Positions 25,131-35,650 of a stretch of 64,000 bases of DNA are shown here, in pieces; the stretch's first letter is position 1; each line of letters opens with the position of its first letter. The notes below the pieces were generated by a model. That model made no database searches. It was not told where the DNA came from and saw only the letters and a list, made by a program, of their open reading frames with translations. The translations under genes were made by a program, and so were the position numbers. The stretch comes from Nitrogeniibacter mangrovi (lineage in GTDB: Bacteria > Pseudomonadota > Gammaproteobacteria > Burkholderiales > Rhodocyclaceae), in assembly GCF_010983895.1 (NCBI RefSeq), contig NZ_CP048836.1, positions 558,001-622,000 of the forward strand. The letters are read 5' to 3'.

Positions 25131-26609
25131 TCAGTCCCATTCGCCGACCGGCGTGTTGCTCAGGCTGGCGGTGTCGTAGCGCGCCAGCATGGCCTGCGCG
25201 GCGCTGGCCGGATCGCCGTTTTCGGCGCATTCGGCGAGTACGCGGCGCTGCCACGCCGCCCCGGTCTGGCCGCTGCTCAGGCGCTGCTCGATGACCGCCA
25301 GGTAGCGCTCGGCCTCGTCGCCGGCGATGCCGATGGCGCGCAGGCCGTCGTGGGCCACCGGCAGCAGCGTGGCGAGCAGGTCGGTCACCGGGTACTCGTG
25401 GCAGCTGTTCTGGTCCGGCGCCGGCCACACCAGGCGCGCATCGAGTCCGTCCTGGGCGGCCCGGTAGAAGTTGTACTCGGCGAGCGAGAACGGCAGCGCC
25501 GGCAGCAGGCGGTTGATCTGCGGGCGCAGGCCTTCGGCCAGGCCGATGTAGAGCGCGGCGTTGGCCACCATGTCCACCGGCGTCGGCCCGGCCGGCAGGG
25601 CGCGCAGCTCGATGCGCAGATGGCCGCCCTCGGCGTCGTCGTAGACGGGCCGGTTCCACAGCCAGACGGTGCCTTGGTGCAGGCGCAATTCCTCCAGCTT
25701 CGGCACCAGGCCGCGAGCGACGGCGACGAGCGGATGCTCTTCGCCGCAGATGGGAAAGAAGGGCGGGTACAGCAGCACCGACTCGGCGAACAGCTCGTGC
25801 GCGCCCTGGCGCACCCAGCCGCTGCCGAAGCCCACCCGCGGGCTCTGGTGCCAGTGGTAGCGGTCCTTGATGCGGGTGTCGATGGACTGCTTGAACAGCG
25901 GGATGCGGGTCTCGCACCACAGGTCGTGGCCGAACAGGCCGGGCGAATTGCCGGCGATGGCGACCGCCAGCGGGGTGACCAGCTGTACCGCGTTGAAGGT
26001 GTCGGCGTAGGCGTCGGGGGCGACCCGGTAGTGGATCTGAAACGAGGTGTTGGCCCCTTCCAGGGTGACGTCGTCCATGAGCAGGTCGAGCGGATGGCGT
26101 CCGTCGATGTGCACCTCGAAGCGCCCGCCCCGGCTGCGCTTGAGCCCTTCGACGAGCACATGGTAGCGGCTGCGGTCGGTCATGGTCGCCGGGCCGAAGT
26201 CGTCGGGCGTGAGCGTGGGCAGGATGCCGATGGTGAGGATGCGCGCCCCGAAGGCCGCCGCCTTGTCGCGCAGCCACGCCAGACGTGCCAGCATCTCGCG
26301 TTCGGTGGCTTCGAACGGCCGCGCCGAGAGGCGGTGGGGCGAGAGGTTGTATTCCAGGTTGTAGCGGTTCAGCTCCAGGGTGAGCTGGGGGTCGCCGGCG
26401 GCGCCCTGCACTTCCTTATTGACGCAGCGGGGGCGGCCGTGGGCGTCGACCAGATACATCTCCAGCTCGGCGCCGAGCGAGCCCTCGCCACGGCCGAAAT
26501 GGGGCCAGGCGAGCACCTGGCGCAGCGCCGTCAGGTTCTCCTGCAGGCGCAGCGCGAAGGCCCGCTCCATTTGCGGGGTGAAGCCGGTTTCGGCAATGTC
26601 GGTGCCCAT
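25131..26609 (-). CDS. Glutamate-cysteine ligase family protein (GCS2 type)
   Basis: 492 residues. The sequence is of the carboxylate-amine ligase fold of the GCS2/YbdK family, including LGAELEMYLVD, LELNRYNLEYNLSPHRLS, GILPTLTPDD and HLRIELRALPAGPT. These enzymes make gamma-glutamyl or similar amide bonds using ATP. Similar GCS2-type genes are widespread beside AstE-like hydrolases, so a pathway that forms and later opens an amide is plausible. The specific product is not evident, and it should not be assumed to be the glutathione pathway gshA. Confidence 0.85.
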   Translation of the reverse strand: MGTDIAETGFTPQMERAFALRLQENLTALRQVLAWPHFGRGEGSLGAELEMYLVDAHGRPRCVNKEVQGAAGDPQLTLELNRYNLEYNLSPHRLSARPFEATEREMLARLAWLRDKAAAFGARILTIGILPTLTPDDFGPATMTDRSRYHVLVEGLKRSRGGRFEVHIDGRHPLDLLMDDVTLEGANTSFQIHYRVAPDAYADTFNAVQLVTPLAVAIAGNSPGLFGHDLWCETRIPLFKQSIDTRIKDRYHWHQSPRVGFGSGWVRQGAHELFAESVLLYPPFFPICGEEHPLVAVARGLVPKLEELRLHQGTVWLWNRPVYDDAEGGHLRIELRALPAGPTPVDMVANAALYIGLAEGLRPQINRLLPALPFSLAEYNFYRAAQDGLDARLVWPAPDQNSCHEYPVTDLLATLLPVAHDGLRAIGIAGDEAERYLAVIEQRLSSGQTGAAWQRRVLAECAENGDPASAAQAMLARYDTASLSNTPVGEWD

Positions 26610-26672
26610 GGCGTGGCCGATCTCCCGGAAGCGCTGGTCACCCCCATTGTGCGGACAGTCCGGGGCGTCCCG

Positions 26673-27047
26673 TCAAGGGGTTTGCGCAGCGCTCCGGTCG
26701 GCCCGGGCGTGGGCGGCGGGCCGGTGATCGGGGTTTGGCACCACCTCGGCGCCGATGAAGGCGGCCGTGAACAGGATGATGGTGAGGCTCACCAGCACGA
26801 ACTGGCGCCACTGCCACTGGCGCGCCCGTGCCACCGGCATGCCGCTGGCCATGTGGCGCATGAAGTTCACCCCGGCCGCCGCCAGCGCGATCAGGGCCGC
26901 GCCCAGCAGGCGCGCCGCGAGGCCGGCGAAATGGGTGGCCAGGGACGGGTCGAAGCGGTTGGGCAGGTAGAAGTCGCCGCGTAGAACGATCCAGAGGCCG
27001 CCCACGGCGCTGAGCATGACCACGAACAGCGACACCGTGCGCATCAT
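26673..27047 (-). CDS. Hypothetical membrane protein
   Basis: 124 residues with about three hydrophobic segments (VSLFVVMLSAVGGLWIVL, LLGAALIALAAAGVNFM, FVLVSLTIILFTAAFIGA). No recognisable family. Its ATG overlaps the stop of the upstream SGNH hydrolase gene by 4 bases, so the two are co-translated. It may be a small accessory membrane protein; nothing more can be said from sequence. Confidence 0.65.
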   Translation of the reverse strand: MMRTVSLFVVMLSAVGGLWIVLRGDFYLPNRFDPSLATHFAGLAARLLGAALIALAAAGVNFMRHMASGMPVARARQWQWRQFVLVSLTIILFTAAFIGAEVVPNPDHRPAAHARADRSAAQTP

Positions 27048-27700
27048 GCCGCGCCGCTCTCCTCATCGATCAGGCCCGCCACCACCGGCACCAGCGCATC
27101 GCCCAGGGTCTCGTGGCTGTGCGCGTCCAGATGGACGCCATCGACCGGACTGGCGTGGATGATGTGGCTGGCGTCGAAGAACGCGCACTCCAGTTCCTTC
27201 GCCACTGTCGCCAGGGCGTGGGGAAAGCCGGTGCATTTGAGGTCTCCGCCGGCGAACTTGTCGGCCATGGTGCCGGCCGGGATGCCGATTTGCGGTGGGG
27301 CCACGAGCAGGATCGGCGGCACCGGCATGCCGGGCTCGATGGGCGCGGCGCGGATCTCGCGCACCAGGGCGGCGTTGCCCTGGGCGGCGTGCCAGCCGGT
27401 GTGCGGATGCATGGACTGGAAGTCGTTGTTGCCCAGCATCAGGATCACCAGATCGAGGGGGCTGTTGACCTCGATGCGCTGGGCCAGGCCCTGCAGCCCG
27501 GCGCGGCCGGGCTTGAACGGATCGTCCCACACCGTGCGGCGGCCGTTGAGACAGTCCTCGATGACGCGCACGTCGGCGCCGTGCGCCTTCAGGCCCAGTT
27601 CCAGCCGCCCCGGCCAGCGCACGTCGAAGGGGTGGCGTTGCCGGGTGCCGGGGACGATGCCCCAGGACAGGGAATCGGAATACACCAGGATCTGTTTCAT
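27044..27700 (-). CDS. SGNH/GDSL-family hydrolase
   Basis: 218 residues. Block I is YSDSLSWG (nucleophile Ser of GDSL replaced in the pattern DSLSWG), block III LMLGNNDFQ, and block V DGVHLDAHSHETLG with the catalytic Asp-His. These are typical of arylesterase-like SGNH hydrolases. No signal peptide is obvious, so cytoplasmic. It precedes the small membrane protein in a two-gene unit. Substrate unknown. Confidence 0.85.
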   Translation of the reverse strand: MKQILVYSDSLSWGIVPGTRQRHPFDVRWPGRLELGLKAHGADVRVIEDCLNGRRTVWDDPFKPGRAGLQGLAQRIEVNSPLDLVILMLGNNDFQSMHPHTGWHAAQGNAALVREIRAAPIEPGMPVPPILLVAPPQIGIPAGTMADKFAGGDLKCTGFPHALATVAKELECAFFDASHIIHASPVDGVHLDAHSHETLGDALVPVVAGLIDEESGAA

Positions 27701-27787
27701 GTGGCCCTCCGTACTCGTTCAGTCGCCAGCGCAGCCGCTGCGACGAGGCCTGCCGTGATCCGGATGGTCACGGCGTTTGCGCACGGT

Positions 27788-28840
<1,053 letters not shown>

Positions 28841-28902
28841 CCGCCGAGTTTACCGGATGGCGGCCTTCTTGCGGATAGGTACGGTGGCCCCGGCGCCGGG
28901 CG

Positions 28903-29502
28903 TCACACCTTGGCGAGCAGCTTGAGCGCCTCGCGGATGCCCGCCGATACGCCGGTGTCGGGCGCCAGATCCTTCATGGCGCGCAGCGCTTCCTTCTCGT
29001 TGTAGCCGAGCGCCAGCAGCGCATTGAGGATGTCGCTGTGGGCGTCGGCCGGCGCCGCGCCCGCCGCCGCGGTGACCGTCGCGCCGGTGGCGGGCAGGGC
29101 CTTGCCGAGCTTGTCCTTGAGTTCCAGCACCAGGCGTTCGGCGGTCTTCTTGCCGATGCCCGGCACCTTGACGATGCGCCCGGTCTCCTGCAGTGCCACC
29201 GCCTGGGCCAGATCGTTCACCGACAGGCCGGAGAGCACCGCCAGCGCGGTGCGCGCGCCGATACCCGACACCTTGATGAGCTGGCGGAAGGCGGCGCGTT
29301 CCTCGTCGCTGAAGAAGCCGTAGAGGAAGTGGCCGTCCTCGCGCACCGCCAAGTGGGTGCGCAGGGTCACGCTCTGGCCGATGGCGGGCAGCTGGTAGAA
29401 GGTGCTCATGGGCACGTCCACCTCGTAGCCGATGCCGCCGACGTCGACGAGGATCTGGGGTGGGTTCTTTTCCAGCAGGGTGCCGGTGAGGCGTCCGATC
29501 AT
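28903..29502 (-). CDS. ruvA: Holliday junction branch migration protein RuvA
   Basis: 199 residues. N-terminal OB fold ([25 protein letters not shown] split), two helix-hairpin-helix motifs ([16 protein letters not shown] and [16 protein letters not shown]) and the C-terminal RuvB-binding domain ([13 protein letters not shown]). RuvA holds the junction open for RuvB. It starts 13 bases downstream of the GST gene, both read leftward, so the three genes may form one unit. Confidence 0.96.
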   Translation of the reverse strand: MIGRLTGTLLEKNPPQILVDVGGIGYEVDVPMSTFYQLPAIGQSVTLRTHLAVREDGHFLYGFFSDEERAAFRQLIKVSGIGARTALAVLSGLSVNDLAQAVALQETGRIVKVPGIGKKTAERLVLELKDKLGKALPATGATVTAAAGAAPADAHSDILNALLALGYNEKEALRAMKDLAPDTGVSAGIREALKLLAKV

Positions 29503-29515
29503 GGGAGGGGGGCTT

Positions 29516-30127
29516 TCAGAAGTCGGCGGCCTGGAAGGCCGGCAGGGCCTCGGCCTCGGCCGAGTGACGGGTGATGCGCGGGCAGCGTTCGGCGTCGATC
29601 AGCTCGGGGACCGCGTGGCGGGCGAAGCGCCAGGCCACGGCGATGCTCACGTCGGCCAGGTTGGGGTCGCGGGTGGCGCTGAGCCAGCCGGCGTCGGGCA
29701 CTTCGGGTTCGAGCAGATCGAAGGCGGCGCGCAGCTGGTCGCTCTTGCGCGCGATCCACTCGGGCCAGCGCGCCGCTTCGGGGCGCAGGCGGGTCTCGTA
29801 GTAGAGCTGCACCGCCTTGTCACAGGCGGCCAGGGCCACGCTGGTCAGGCGCATGCAGCGCAGCCGGGCCTCCGGGTCGGTCGGGGTCAGGCGCTTGGAG
29901 GGCGCGGCCAGGGTCTCCAGGTAGCTGACGATGATCTGGCTCTCGACCATCACCGTGCCGTCGTCGAAGACCAGCGTCGGGGCCTTGACCAGCGGGTTGA
30001 GGGCGCGGAAGTCATCCGCCTGGCGGAACACCGAGATCTGCTCGTTGTCGAGCGACAGGTTCATCAGATGGGCGCTGACGAGGGTGCGACGCACGAAGGG
30101 CGAATCGAGCATGCCGATGAGTTTCAT
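29516..30127 (-). CDS. Glutathione S-transferase family protein
   Basis: 203 residues. An N-terminal thioredoxin-like domain ([44 protein letters not shown]) and an all-helical C-terminal domain identify the GST superfamily. The residue after SPF is a positively charged region typical of the group that uses Ser or Cys as catalytic residue. It ends 13 bases before ruvA. Function beyond glutathione-dependent detoxification is unknown. Confidence 0.85.
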   Translation of the reverse strand: MKLIGMLDSPFVRRTLVSAHLMNLSLDNEQISVFRQADDFRALNPLVKAPTLVFDDGTVMVESQIIVSYLETLAAPSKRLTPTDPEARLRCMRLTSVALAACDKAVQLYYETRLRPEAARWPEWIARKSDQLRAAFDLLEPEVPDAGWLSATRDPNLADVSIAVAWRFARHAVPELIDAERCPRITRHSAEAEALPAFQAADF

Positions 30128-30261
30128 TGGGGGCGCTGCAGGAAAATTGGAACGAACGTTTATTGGCGCGTGAACCGGGTGACCGTGTCAAGCCGGCACC
30201 GCTTGTTGCGGGGCGTATCGGCGCATAGGATGGACACTTGACGGTACGGCAGGTAAGCACG

Positions 30262-30888
30262 ATGACGACGCATCCGCACGATCCGGGCGCCACGGGGCAG
30301 GACGACGCCCTGCGTCCGGAGCTTCTGGCCAGCCCGGCCATGCTCTGGGCCGGGGGCGAGGCATGGACGCGGGTGGCCCGTTGCGAGCCGTCGCTGGGGC
30401 GCACCTGGGGGCGGCTGGTCATGCCGTTCGCGGCCATTGCGCCGCTGATGCTGCTGTTCGCCTCGCATACCCACCCCCAAGCGTTCGGGCTCGCGCCCGA
30501 GGCGCACAACTGGGAATGGGTGGCGGTGCTCCTGTGGCTGGCCGAATGCGCCACGGTGTGGTTGATGGGGACGATGCTCCACGTCATGGTGCCGGAGTCG
30601 CCGGCGCGGCCCTCGCGCGAGCAGGCCTTTCTGCTCGCCGCGCTGGCAGCGGCGCCGCTGTGGGCCTCGGCCATGGTCCTCGCGGTGCCCAGCGTCGCGG
30701 CCCTGCTGGTCGGTCAGCTGCTCGGCCAGGCGGCCTGTCTGCGCATGCTGGTGCGCGGCTTGCGCGCGCTGCGCCCCGGGGCCGAGGCGCTCGAAGCGGT
30801 GCACCTGGCCGTCATGGTGCACAGCGCGGTGCTGGTGCTGTGGGTGCTGCTGTTCGGCCTGTTCCTGATCTCGACGGTGACGCCGTAG
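30262..30888 (+). CDS. Yip1-like integral membrane protein
   Basis: 208 residues with a cytoplasmic N-terminus and about five membrane segments. The N-terminal charged segment and WGRLVMPFAAIAPLMLLFA, ATVWLMGTMLHVM, then AFLLAALAAAPLWASAMVL suggest a Yip1/DUF1282-type membrane protein. I chose the ATG at 30262; a GTG 24 bases upstream is also possible. The gene stands alone and is transcribed opposite to its neighbours. Function unknown. Confidence 0.65.
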   Translation: MTTHPHDPGATGQDDALRPELLASPAMLWAGGEAWTRVARCEPSLGRTWGRLVMPFAAIAPLMLLFASHTHPQAFGLAPEAHNWEWVAVLLWLAECATVWLMGTMLHVMVPESPARPSREQAFLLAALAAAPLWASAMVLAVPSVAALLVGQLLGQAACLRMLVRGLRALRPGAEALEAVHLAVMVHSAVLVLWVLLFGLFLISTVTP

Positions 30889-30902
30889 CGCGCATCCGGC
30901 GG

Positions 30903-31577
30903 TCAGTTGTCCGTGAAATGGGCGGCCACCTCGTGCAGGCTGGCGAGCACCGGGATGTCGGCGGCGCGAATGTCCTCGGCCGGGTCGAGCAGGTCCGGCA
31001 CCATCACCACCGTCATGCCGGCCGCGTGGGCGGCGCGCACGCCGGCGTTGGAATCCTCCAGCGCCAGACAGACCGCGGGCGCGATGCCCAGGCCCGCGGC
31101 GGCGGCCAGATAGATGTCCGGGGCGGGCTTGCCACGGGCCACCTCGTCGCCGGCCACCACATGAGTCACGTGGACCAGCAGACCGGCCGCCTCGAGCTTG
31201 GGGAGCGCCCGGCTGCGGCGGGTGGAGGTGGCCACCGCGCTGGGCAGGCCGGCGGCTTCGAGGCGGGCGAACAGCTCGAGCACGCCTGGCTTGAGCGGGA
31301 AGCGGCCGCTGGCGATGCGCGCCTCGTAGCGGCGCCCGAATTCGGCCTGGTGGCGTTCGAGCGGATAGTCCGCGCCAAAGGCCCCCTTGAGCAGGGCCTC
31401 GTGCTCGCGCGAGTTGCGCCCGATCAGCTGCATGGCGACCTCGTGGGTCCACGGGATGCCCAGGTCGAGGCTGACCTGGCGGCCGATGTCGTAGGCGATG
31501 CGTTCGCTGTCGAGCAGCAGGCCGTCCATGTCGAAGACCACCGCAGCGATGCGGGCGGGGTCGAAGACGGGTCTCAC
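30903..31577 (-). CDS. HAD superfamily phosphatase (beta-phosphoglucomutase/Gph-like)
   Basis: 224 residues. The DxD catalytic motif is VVFDMDGLLLDSE near residue 15; ATSTRRSRALPKLEAAGL and the GKPAPDIYL and LEDSNAGVRAA motifs complete the HAD fold with a helical cap. It is a small-molecule phosphatase or mutase of unknown substrate. The GTG at 31577 overlaps the stop of the prenyltransferase gene by 4 bases, as the last member of the long leftward block. Confidence 0.85.
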   Translation of the reverse strand: MRPVFDPARIAAVVFDMDGLLLDSERIAYDIGRQVSLDLGIPWTHEVAMQLIGRNSREHEALLKGAFGADYPLERHQAEFGRRYEARIASGRFPLKPGVLELFARLEAAGLPSAVATSTRRSRALPKLEAAGLLVHVTHVVAGDEVARGKPAPDIYLAAAAGLGIAPAVCLALEDSNAGVRAAHAAGMTVVMVPDLLDPAEDIRAADIPVLASLHEVAAHFTDN

Positions 31578-32536
31578 GAGACCACTCCGGGCCAGCGCGC
31601 GAAGGCCAGCGCCGCGGCCAGGGCGAGGCCGTGGAGGTTGGCGGCGCCGATGGTCAGCTTGATCGCCGGCGCCAGCTCGGCCGGCTCTTCGGCATGGGCG
31701 AGCAGGTCGCGCCCGGCGCGGAAGGACAGCACCAGGGTGAGCGCGGCGGCGGCACATTTCTGCGGCAGCTGGTCGGTGCCCACCATGCCGACCAGCCAGG
31801 CATAGGCGAGGATGGCCATGAGCAGGTAGCCCCACTTGGCCACCTGCGGCCCGAGCAGGACCACCAGCGTGCGCTTGCCGGCGGCGGCGTCGCCCTGGTG
31901 GTCGGGAAACTGGTTGATGTAGAGGATGTTGGCCACCAGCATGGCGTAGGACAGGCCGGCGATGGCCGGCACCGGGCTGAGGTGGCCGCGCTGGACGAAG
32001 TCGGTGCCGACGATGACCAGCAGCCAGGCGGCGACGATGCCCAGTTCGCCGAGGCCGCGCGCCATGAGCTTGAGCGGGGGCGCCGAATAGGCCCAGCCCA
32101 CGCCCAGACCGGCCAGGCCGATGGCGATGAGGCCGGGGCCGGACTGCCAGGTGAGGTACAGGCCGGCCGGGATCACCAGCGCCAGCAGCCCGTAGCCGAA
32201 GCGGGCGGTCTGCGCCGGCGTGAGCACGTCGTTCTGGATGAAGCGGCTGCCGCCGGTGAACGGGAACAGGCGCTCGCGGTTGGCCGCGTCGGCCCCCGAG
32301 ACGGCGTCGTGATAGTCGTTGATGACGTTGCCGCCGGCGTGGGCGACGAGCGCGAACAGCACCGTGAGCACCGCATTGACCGGATCGAGGACAACCCCGC
32401 TGCCGTAGGCCGTGGCCAGCCCGATGAGGCTGCCGATCAGGGTCACCGAGAGGAAGGCCGGGCGGGTGGCGGCGACGTACCGGAGCAGCGGGTTGGCGCC
32501 GAAGCGCTCCAGGGTGGGTTCGGCGGGGCGGCTCAT
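31574..32536 (-). CDS. UbiA-family prenyltransferase (MenA-like)
   Basis: 320 residues with about eight membrane helices. The two Asp-rich motifs, NVINDYHDAVSGAD (near residue 70) and NQFPDHQGDAAAG (near residue 205), bind the prenyl-pyrophosphate via Mg2+. The order and NDxxD spacing are closest to MenA-type 1,4-dihydroxy-2-naphthoate prenyltransferases, although beta-proteobacteria usually make ubiquinone, so the acceptor may differ. The ATG overlaps the rng stop (ATGA). Confidence 0.85.
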   Translation of the reverse strand: MSRPAEPTLERFGANPLLRYVAATRPAFLSVTLIGSLIGLATAYGSGVVLDPVNAVLTVLFALVAHAGGNVINDYHDAVSGADAANRERLFPFTGGSRFIQNDVLTPAQTARFGYGLLALVIPAGLYLTWQSGPGLIAIGLAGLGVGWAYSAPPLKLMARGLGELGIVAAWLLVIVGTDFVQRGHLSPVPAIAGLSYAMLVANILYINQFPDHQGDAAAGKRTLVVLLGPQVAKWGYLLMAILAYAWLVGMVGTDQLPQKCAAAALTLVLSFRAGRDLLAHAEEPAELAPAIKLTIGAANLHGLALAAALAFARWPGVVS

Positions 32537-33990
32537 AGCAACACGATGTCGTACTGCTCCTGGGTGTAGCTGGCCTCCGGATGCAGCGAGATGGTCTTGT
32601 CGATGAAGTCGGAGAGCATGGCCAGGGCCTGGGATTCCTCGTCGAGGAAGAGGTCCACCACCTTGGGCGCGGCGAGCACGCGGAATTCGCGCGCGTTGTC
32701 GTACTGGCGCGCCTCGCGCAGCAGCTCGCGCAGGATTTCGTAGCACACCGTGCGTGCGGTCTTGACCTCGCCGCGGCCCTCGCAGGTGGGACAGGGTTCG
32801 CACAGGGTGTGGGCCAGCGATTCGCGGGTGCGCTTGCGCGTCATCTCGACGAGGCCGAGGGCGGTGAAGCCGTTGACCGTCATCTTGGTGTGGTCCTTCT
32901 CCAGCGCGCGGCGGAACTCGATCAGCACCGCGTCGCGGTGCTCGGCCGCCTCCATGTCGATGAAGTCGATGATGATGATGCCGCCCAGGTTGCGCAGGCG
33001 CAGCTGGCGGGCGATGGCCTGGGCCGCCTCGAGGTTGGTCTTGTAGATGGTGTCGTCGAAGTTGCGTGCGCCGACGAAGCCGCCGGTGTTCACGTCGATG
33101 GTGGTCATCGCCTCGGTCTGGTCGATGATCAGGTAGCCGCCGCTCTTGAGGTCGACCCGCCGCGCCAGCGCCTTGAGGATCTCGTCCTCGATGTTGTGCA
33201 GGTCGAACAACGGCCGCTCGCCGGTGTAGTGGGTCAGCAGCGGCAGCACCCGCGGCATGTACTGGCGGGCGAAGGCTTCGAGCTTGACGAAGTTCTCCCG
33301 CGAGTCGATGACGATGCGCGTGGTCTCGTGGGTGACCAGGTCGCGCAGGGCGCGCTGGCCGAGGGTGAGATCCTGGTATAGCGCCATCGGCGGCCTGGCG
33401 CCCCGGCTGCGGCTGTCGATCTCCGACCACAGCTTGCGCAGGTAGGCGATGTCGGCGGCCAGTTCCTCGTCGCTGGCCGACTCGGCCATGGTACGCACGA
33501 TGAAGCCGCCGTCTTCCTCTTCACCCATGAGGCTGGTCAGGCGGGTGCGCAGGGCCTCGCGACCGGCCTCGTTCTCGATGCGCTGGGAGATGCCGATGTG
33601 GTGCTCCTGGGGCAGGTACACCAGCAGCCGGCCGGCGATGCTGATCTGGGTGGACAGGCGCGCGCCCTTGGTGCCGATCGGGTCCTTGAGCACCTGCACC
33701 ACCAGGTTCTGCCCCTCGGCGAGGATGCGTTCGATCGGCTGCGCGGCCTCGCCGTTCTGGCGCTCGCTCCAGATGTCGGCCACATGCAGGAAGGCGGTGC
33801 GATCCAGACCGATGTCCACGAAGGCCGACTGCATGCCCGGCAGCACCCGCACCACCTTGCCCAGGTAGATGTTGCCGACGATGCCGCGGCTGCCGGTGCG
33901 CTCCACGTGCAGTTCCTGAACCACGCCCTGCTGCATGAGGGCGGCGCGGGTTTCCTGCGGGGTGAAGTTGATGAGAAATTCTTCAGTCAT
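32533..33990 (-). CDS. rng: Ribonuclease G
   Basis: 485 residues. An S1-like domain with IVGNIYLGKVVRVLPGMQSAFVDIG (long motif, residues about 35-60) is followed by the RNase H-like catalytic domain with TIDVNTGGFVG, DFIDM and the Zn-link CEPCPTCEGRG near residue 400. RNase G (CafA) processes 16S rRNA 5' ends and some mRNAs. ATG at 33990 chosen; an upstream in-frame GTG would add two residues. It lies 67 bases downstream of maf. Confidence 0.93.
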   Translation of the reverse strand: MTEEFLINFTPQETRAALMQQGVVQELHVERTGSRGIVGNIYLGKVVRVLPGMQSAFVDIGLDRTAFLHVADIWSERQNGEAAQPIERILAEGQNLVVQVLKDPIGTKGARLSTQISIAGRLLVYLPQEHHIGISQRIENEAGREALRTRLTSLMGEEEDGGFIVRTMAESASDEELAADIAYLRKLWSEIDSRSRGARPPMALYQDLTLGQRALRDLVTHETTRIVIDSRENFVKLEAFARQYMPRVLPLLTHYTGERPLFDLHNIEDEILKALARRVDLKSGGYLIIDQTEAMTTIDVNTGGFVGARNFDDTIYKTNLEAAQAIARQLRLRNLGGIIIIDFIDMEAAEHRDAVLIEFRRALEKDHTKMTVNGFTALGLVEMTRKRTRESLAHTLCEPCPTCEGRGEVKTARTVCYEILRELLREARQYDNAREFRVLAAPKVVDLFLDEESQALAMLSDFIDKTISLHPEASYTQEQYDIVLL

Positions 33991-34057
33991 GCACACGCGT
34001 TCCTGGTGGCCGTAAGCGGTCGTCCCGGCTCAGGGCAGATCATGGGAGATTCGGAAT

Positions 34058-34669
34058 CTAACGGGGGACGATGCCGAAGCATTCGAGCACCCGGGCGGTT
34101 TCATAGAGCGGCAGGCCCATGATGCCCGTGTAGCTGCCCTCGATATGCTGGACGAAGGCCCCGGCGCGGCCCTGGATGCCGTACGCGCCGGCCTTGTCCA
34201 TGGGCTCTCCGCTGGCCACGTAGCGGCGGATCATGTCAGGGGTCAGGGGGCCGAAACGCACCGTGCTGATGTTGAGCGCCTGCTCGGTGCGCTCGCCGTC
34301 GGTGACCACGACGGCGGTCAGCACCCGGTGCTCGCGGTCGGACAGGCGGCGCAGGATGCGCGCGGCGTCCTCGGCGTCGGCGGGTTTGCCGACGATGTCG
34401 GCGTCCACCGCGAGGGTGGTGTCGGCGGCCAGCACCGGGCGGTGCGGCAGGCCGCGGCGCAGCACCCGGTCGATGCCACCGGCGGCCTTGGCCTGCGCCA
34501 CCCGGCACACATAGGTTTCGGCGTCCTCGCCCGGTTGGACCGCTTCGTCCACGTCGGTGTCGGCACGGGCGCCGCCGCGGAACAGCAGGACTTCGAAATT
34601 CACACCGATCTGACGCAACAGTTCCCGCCGGCGCGGGCTGTTCGAGGCAAGGTAAATGGCTGAATGCAT
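34058..34669 (-). CDS. maf: Maf family nucleoside triphosphate pyrophosphatase
   Basis: 203 residues. The signature ASNSPRRRELL opens the protein, followed by CRVAQAKA, VLAADTTLAVDADIVGKP and the conserved YGIQGRAG and IEGSYTGIMGLP blocks. The group hydrolyses dTTP/UTP or modified nucleotides (YhdE type). It is followed by rng, an order (rlmH-maf-rng) conserved in many proteobacteria. Confidence 0.93.
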   Translation of the reverse strand: MHSAIYLASNSPRRRELLRQIGVNFEVLLFRGGARADTDVDEAVQPGEDAETYVCRVAQAKAAGGIDRVLRRGLPHRPVLAADTTLAVDADIVGKPADAEDAARILRRLSDREHRVLTAVVVTDGERTEQALNISTVRFGPLTPDMIRRYVASGEPMDKAGAYGIQGRAGAFVQHIEGSYTGIMGLPLYETARVLECFGIVPR

Positions 34670-34744
34670 GGCGGGATCGCGTTGTATTTTCGCCATTTTA
34701 CCCGGATATTCGGGGTCGCCAGCGATGGCGCTATATCGATCGGC

Positions 34745-35215
34745 CTATTCGCGGTGGTAGGGATGGTTGCGGGTCAGGCTCCAGGCCCGGTACAGCGCCT
34801 CGGCCAGCAGGGGGCGGACCAGGGCGTGCGGCAGGGTGAGGCTGGACAGGCGCAGGGTTTCGCGGGCGCTGGCCTTGAGCGTCGGGTCGAGCCCGTCGGG
34901 GCCACCGACGATGAAGGCCACGTCCTCGCCGTCGCCCAGCCAGTGCTCGAAGCGGGCCGCCAGCTGCGTGGTGCTCAGGTCCTTGCCGTGTTCGTCGAGG
35001 ATGACGCGCCGGCAGCGCGCCGGCAGCACGGCTTCGATGCGCGCCGCCTCGGCCGCCATCATGGCTTCGACGGTCTTGCCCGTGGTGCGCGGTTCGGCCT
35101 TGACCTCGACGAGTTCGAGGCCCGCTTCGCGCGGCATGCGGCGGGCGTAGTCGTCGAAGCCGGCACTCACCCAGGCGGGCATGCGCGTGCCGACGGCGAC
35201 GATGAGCAGCTTCAC
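34745..35215 (-). CDS. rlmH: 23S rRNA pseudouridine-1915 N3-methyltransferase
   Basis: 156 residues from a GTG at 35215. The SPOUT methyltransferase signature is present: [12 protein letters not shown] opening, then [13 protein letters not shown] (SAM-binding trefoil knot) and the C-terminal [17 protein letters not shown]. RlmH methylates pseudouridine 1915 of 23S rRNA. Start overlaps the rsfS stop by 4 bases (GTGA), so the two are coupled. Confidence 0.95.
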   Translation of the reverse strand: MKLLIVAVGTRMPAWVSAGFDDYARRMPREAGLELVEVKAEPRTTGKTVEAMMAAEAARIEAVLPARCRRVILDEHGKDLSTTQLAARFEHWLGDGEDVAFIVGGPDGLDPTLKASARETLRLSSLTLPHALVRPLLAEALYRAWSLTRNHPYHRE

Positions 35216-35565
35216 TTGGCTTTCGCGTCGGGACGCCGGCCGGGGGCCGCGTTCCACAGTTCCTCGAGGTTGTAGTAGGCGCGCACCGCCGGCTGCATGA
35301 TGTGGACGACGATGGAGCCCAGGTCGACCAGCACCCAGTCGCCGCTGTCCTCGCCCTCGATGCTGTTGACCGTGCCGCCGGCCTTCTTGACCTCTTCCTG
35401 GACATTGCGTGCCAGGGCGCGGGTCTGGCGGCCGGAGTCGCCGCTGGCGATGATCATGCGATCGAACAGGGCGGTGAGCTTGGCCGTATCGATGACTTCG
35501 ATGTCCTTGGCCTTGATGTCCTCGAGGGCGGTGATGACGGTCTGCTGGAGTTGGTCGAGTTCCAT
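35212..35565 (-). CDS. rsfS: Ribosomal silencing factor RsfS
   Basis: 117 residues. [30 protein letters not shown] and [31 protein letters not shown] are the RsfS (RsfA/YbeB) motifs. The protein binds L14 and blocks 30S-50S joining in starving cells. It sits between nadD and rlmH in the conserved nadD-rsfS-rlmH order. The ATG at 35565 was chosen by similarity to other RsfS proteins. Confidence 0.94.
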   Translation of the reverse strand: MELDQLQQTVITALEDIKAKDIEVIDTAKLTALFDRMIIASGDSGRQTRALARNVQEEVKKAGGTVNSIEGEDSGDWVLVDLGSIVVHIMQPAVRAYYNLEELWNAAPGRRPDAKAK

Positions 35566-35650
35566 TGAATCCTGGGGTCCGGTCGGGCATGCGCCCGGAA
35601 TGTCAGTGTAGCCGATGATGTCGGGCCGGCGAGGGGCCGTCCGGCGGCAA

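Noticed and set aside
24372-26984. An 870-codon open frame on the plus strand
   Set aside because: It overlaps the AstE-like and ligase genes on the opposite strand, whose motifs are clear; its own translation shows only biased Arg/Ala/Gly composition.
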